From Ptiloglossa arizonensis (Eukaryota > Arthropoda > Insecta > Hymenoptera > Colletidae), in the NCBI RefSeq assembly GCF_051014685.1, contig NW_027478402.1, positions 124,001 through 188,000 of the forward strand: a stretch of DNA of 64,000 bases. Reading direction: 5' to 3'. This document shows, in pieces, positions 62,148-64,000 of the stretch (within the stretch, counting starts at the first letter, position 1; every line of letters starts with the position of its first letter). Below the pieces are notes generated by a model. The model did not search any database, had not been told where the DNA came from, and worked only from the letters and a program-made list of their open reading frames with translations. A program made the translations under genes and the position numbers.

Positions 62148-63198
62148 CTTTCAGATATAGTAGGAATTTTTGGGTTTGGTCAATCCGCTCGCGAGATGTG
62201 GCCGTTTGAAGCTAAGAAATGGTTGAGAAGACAACAAATTTTTCGCATTTCTGCTGCTTCAAACGCTTAACCAGAATGGACTAGGGAAAAAATACACATA
62301 CCTTTGTAATCGGGGGAGTTTCTACTTTCAGATGTAGTAGGATTTTTTGGGTTTGGTCAATCCGTTCGCGAGATGTGGGAGTGTGAAGCTAAGAAGTGGT
62401 TGAGAAGACAACAAATTTTTCGCACTTCTGCTGCTCCAAACGCTTAACCAGAGTGGCCTAGGGAAAAATACACATACCGTTGTAATCGGGCGAGTTTCTA
62501 CATTCAGAGGCAGCACGAATTTTTGGGTGTGGTCAATCCGTTCGCGAGATATGGGAGTTTGAAGCTAAGAAATGCTTGAGAAGGTAACAAACTTTTCGCA
62601 ATTCTGCTGCTCCAAACGCTTAACCAGAATGGTCTAGGGAAAAAATACACATACCGTTGTAATCGGGCGAGTTTCTACATTCAGACGCAGCAGGAATTTT
62701 TGGGTTTGGTCAATCCGTTCGCAAGATATGGGAGTTTGAAGCTAAGAAATGCTTGAGAAGGCACCAAATTTTTCGCACTTCTGCTGCTCCAAACGCTTAA
62801 CAAGAATAGCCTAGTGAAAAAATACACATACCCTTGTAATCGGGCGAATTGCTACTTTCAGATATGGTAGGAATTTTTGGGTTTGGTCAATCCGCGCGCG
62901 AGATGTGGCCGTTTGAAGCTAAGAAATGGTTGAGAATACAACAAATTTTTCGCATTTCTGCTGCTCCAAATGCTTAACCAGAATGGACTAGGGAAAAAAT
63001 ACACATACCTTTGTAATCGGGCGAGTTTCTACATTCAGATGTAGTGGGAATTTTTGGGTTTGGTCAATCCGTTCGCGAGATGTGGGAGTTTGAAGCTAAG
63101 AAATGGTTGAGAAGACAACAAATTTTTCGCACTTCTGCTGCTCCAAACGCTTAACCAGAATTGCCTAGGGAAAAAATACACATACCGTTGTAATCGGG
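62148..63198 (+). repeat. 1.05-kb duplicated segment, right copy
   Basis: Counterpart of 59850-60900. It is flanked on the left by a monomer with cgggggagtttc and on the right by sequence matching 61078 onward at offset 2121, so the surrounding order is rearranged. Confidence 0.86.
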
Positions 63199-63351
63199 CG
63201 AATTTCTACTTTCAGATATAGTAGGAATTTTTGGGTTTGCTCAATACGCGCGCGAGATGTGTCCGTTTGATGCTAAGAAATGGTTGAGAAGACAACAAAT
63301 TTTCCGCACTTCTGCTGCTCCAAACGCTTAACCAGAGTGGCCTAGGGAAAA

Positions 63352-64000
63352 ATACACATACCGTTGTAATCGGGCGAGTTTCTACATTCAGACGCAGCAG
63401 GAATTTTTGGGTTTGGTCAATCCGTTCGCAAGATATGGGAGTTTGAAGCTAAGAAATGCTTGAGAAGGCACCAAATTTTTCGCACTTCTGCTGCTCCAAA
63501 CGCTTAACAAGAATAGCCTAGTGAAAAAATACACATACCCTTGTAATCGGGCGAATTGCTACTTTCAGATATGGTAGGAATTTTTGGGTTTGGTCAATCC
63601 GCGCGCGAGATGTGGCCGTTTGAAGCTAAGAAATGGTTGAGAATACAACAAATTTTTCGCATTTCTGCTGCTCCAAATGCTTAACCAGAATGGACTAGGG
63701 AAAAAATACACATACCTTTGTAATCGGGCGAGTTTCTACATTCAGATGTAGTAGGAATTTTTGGGTTTGGTCAATCCGTTCGCGAGATGTGGGAGTTTGA
63801 AGCTAAGAAATGGTTGAGAAGACAACAAATTTTTCGCACTTCTGCTGCTCCAAACGCTTAACCAGAATGGCCTAGGGAAAAAATACACATACCGTTGTAA
63901 TCGGGCGAGTTTCTACATTCAGACGCAGCAGGAATTTTTGGGTTTGGTCAATTCGTTCGCGAGATGTGGGAGTTTGAAGCTATGAAATGGTTGAGAAGGC
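63352..64000 (+). repeat. 4-mer repeat (period 707) reaching the right window edge
   Basis: Matches 62645-63290 at an offset of 707 bp, sharing aacaagaatagcc, cgaattgctac, ccgcgcgcgag and ccaaatgctt. The last 100 bases instead follow 60900-60995 at an offset of 3005 bp (shared gaagctatgaaatgg at 63976). The array continues beyond the window. Confidence 0.83.

Larger units (their letters stand above)
1..64000 (+). repeat. Tandem satellite array, 177-bp monomer, ~362 copies
   Basis: The whole window is a head-to-tail array. The landmark gagtttctac recurs at 84, 261, 438, 615, 792 and so on, exactly 177 bp apart, apart from indel variants of 175-178 bp. Monomer landmarks are gagtttctac (1-10), T5 run (29-33), gttcgcgagatatggga (49-65), gaagctaagaaatgg (70-84), aaatttttcgc (98-108), tctgctgctccaaacgctt (112-130), A6 run (149-154) and gtaatcgggc (168-177). 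Consensus GC is about 44% by my count. Orientation never changes and no foreign sequence is present. The period fits the nucleosome-sized class of centromeric satellites, so a centromeric or pericentromeric role is an inference. I do not recognise the family. Confidence 0.98.
57171..64000 (+). repeat. Right-hand domain without O-P pairs
   Basis: About 39 monomers with their own marks: gcttgagaaggcaccaaat, aacaagaatagcctagtg (57671, 58733, 59794, 60501, 61032, 62799, 63506), aacaaacttttcgc, gatgtggccgtttg and ccgcgcgcgag. O, P and tagged P are absent. It has its own internal duplications, so it is homogenised separately from the left part of the array. Confidence 0.88.

Noticed and set aside
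1..64000. CRISPR array
   Set aside because: The period is 177 bp with similarity along the whole unit; there are no short repeats alternating with unique spacers and no cas genes.
1..64000. Primate alpha satellite or the Arabidopsis 178-bp centromere repeat
   Set aside because: The length is similar, but the landmark sequences of this monomer do not resemble what I recall of either family. A database search would settle it.
1..64000. Phased A-tract DNA curvature
   Set aside because: The T5, A3T5 and A6 runs are centred about 71, 49 and 57 bp apart, which are not multiples of the helical repeat, so no in-phase bending is evident.
1..64000. tRNA, rRNA, terminators or bacterial-type promoters
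   Set aside because: No cloverleaf, rRNA core motif or operon-like layout is visible; every base is explained by the satellite.

Overview
The window is one uninterrupted block of tandem satellite DNA. A monomer of about 177 bp is repeated head to tail, always in the same orientation, from base 1 to base 64000 (about 362 copies). I found no gene, RNA gene, transposon, promoter or unique sequence. This points to a eukaryotic nuclear genome and a centromeric, pericentromeric or other heterochromatic array. The monomer length fits the nucleosome-sized class of centromeric satellites in many plants and animals. The family is not one I recognise, so I do not name a species. Short ORFs arise only because 177 = 3 x 59, so reading frame is kept from monomer to monomer.

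The array is hierarchical. Level 1 is the 177-bp monomer in roughly a dozen or more variant classes; phase is set here with the bases gagtttctac as position 1. Level 2 is a set of higher-order units. Each opens with a recognisable O-P monomer pair (two monomers that have lost both stop codons of one frame). O-P pairs begin at 1146, 2737, 3799, 5390, 6627, 7864, 9455, 10517, 12108, 12993, 14761, 15292, 16530, 17415, 18831, 23778, 25192, 25723, 26605, 28196, 30139, 31024, 35795, 36855, 37915, 39154, 41452, 42337, 47287, 48172, 50822 and 51707. Spacings are 3 to 28 monomers, with 9-mers (1591 bp) and 5-mers (885 bp) commonest. Level 3 is a set of long units (27-28 monomers, about 4.8-4.95 kb) carrying a block of divergent monomers; they recur about every 11-12 kb from 18.8 kb onward.

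Layout: 1-18830 is a homogeneous zone of 3- to 10-mers, including a tandem duplication of period 6718 bp. 18831-51706 alternates short units with long units holding divergent blocks (about 21.25-23.8, 32.4-35.8, 44.6-47.3 and 49.4-50.8 kb). 51707-57170 holds the last O-P pair and a fifth divergent block with an internal 886-bp duplication. 57170-64000 is a separate domain with no O-P pair, different diagnostic variants and its own 6-mer and 13-mer duplications.

The most interesting signals are: (a) a site at monomer positions 49-65 that matches the CENP-B box consensus (NTTCGNNNNANNCGGGN) at 8 of 9 fixed bases in most monomers and at all 9 at 40264-40280; (b) a composite architecture in which a GAGGTAATAGG-tagged O-P pair always follows a 5-monomer unit and usually opens a long unit; and (c) several recent duplications whose private mutations and hybrid junctions record the order of events. 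All coordinates and offsets come from reading by eye. Identities described as near-perfect were spot-checked, not computed.
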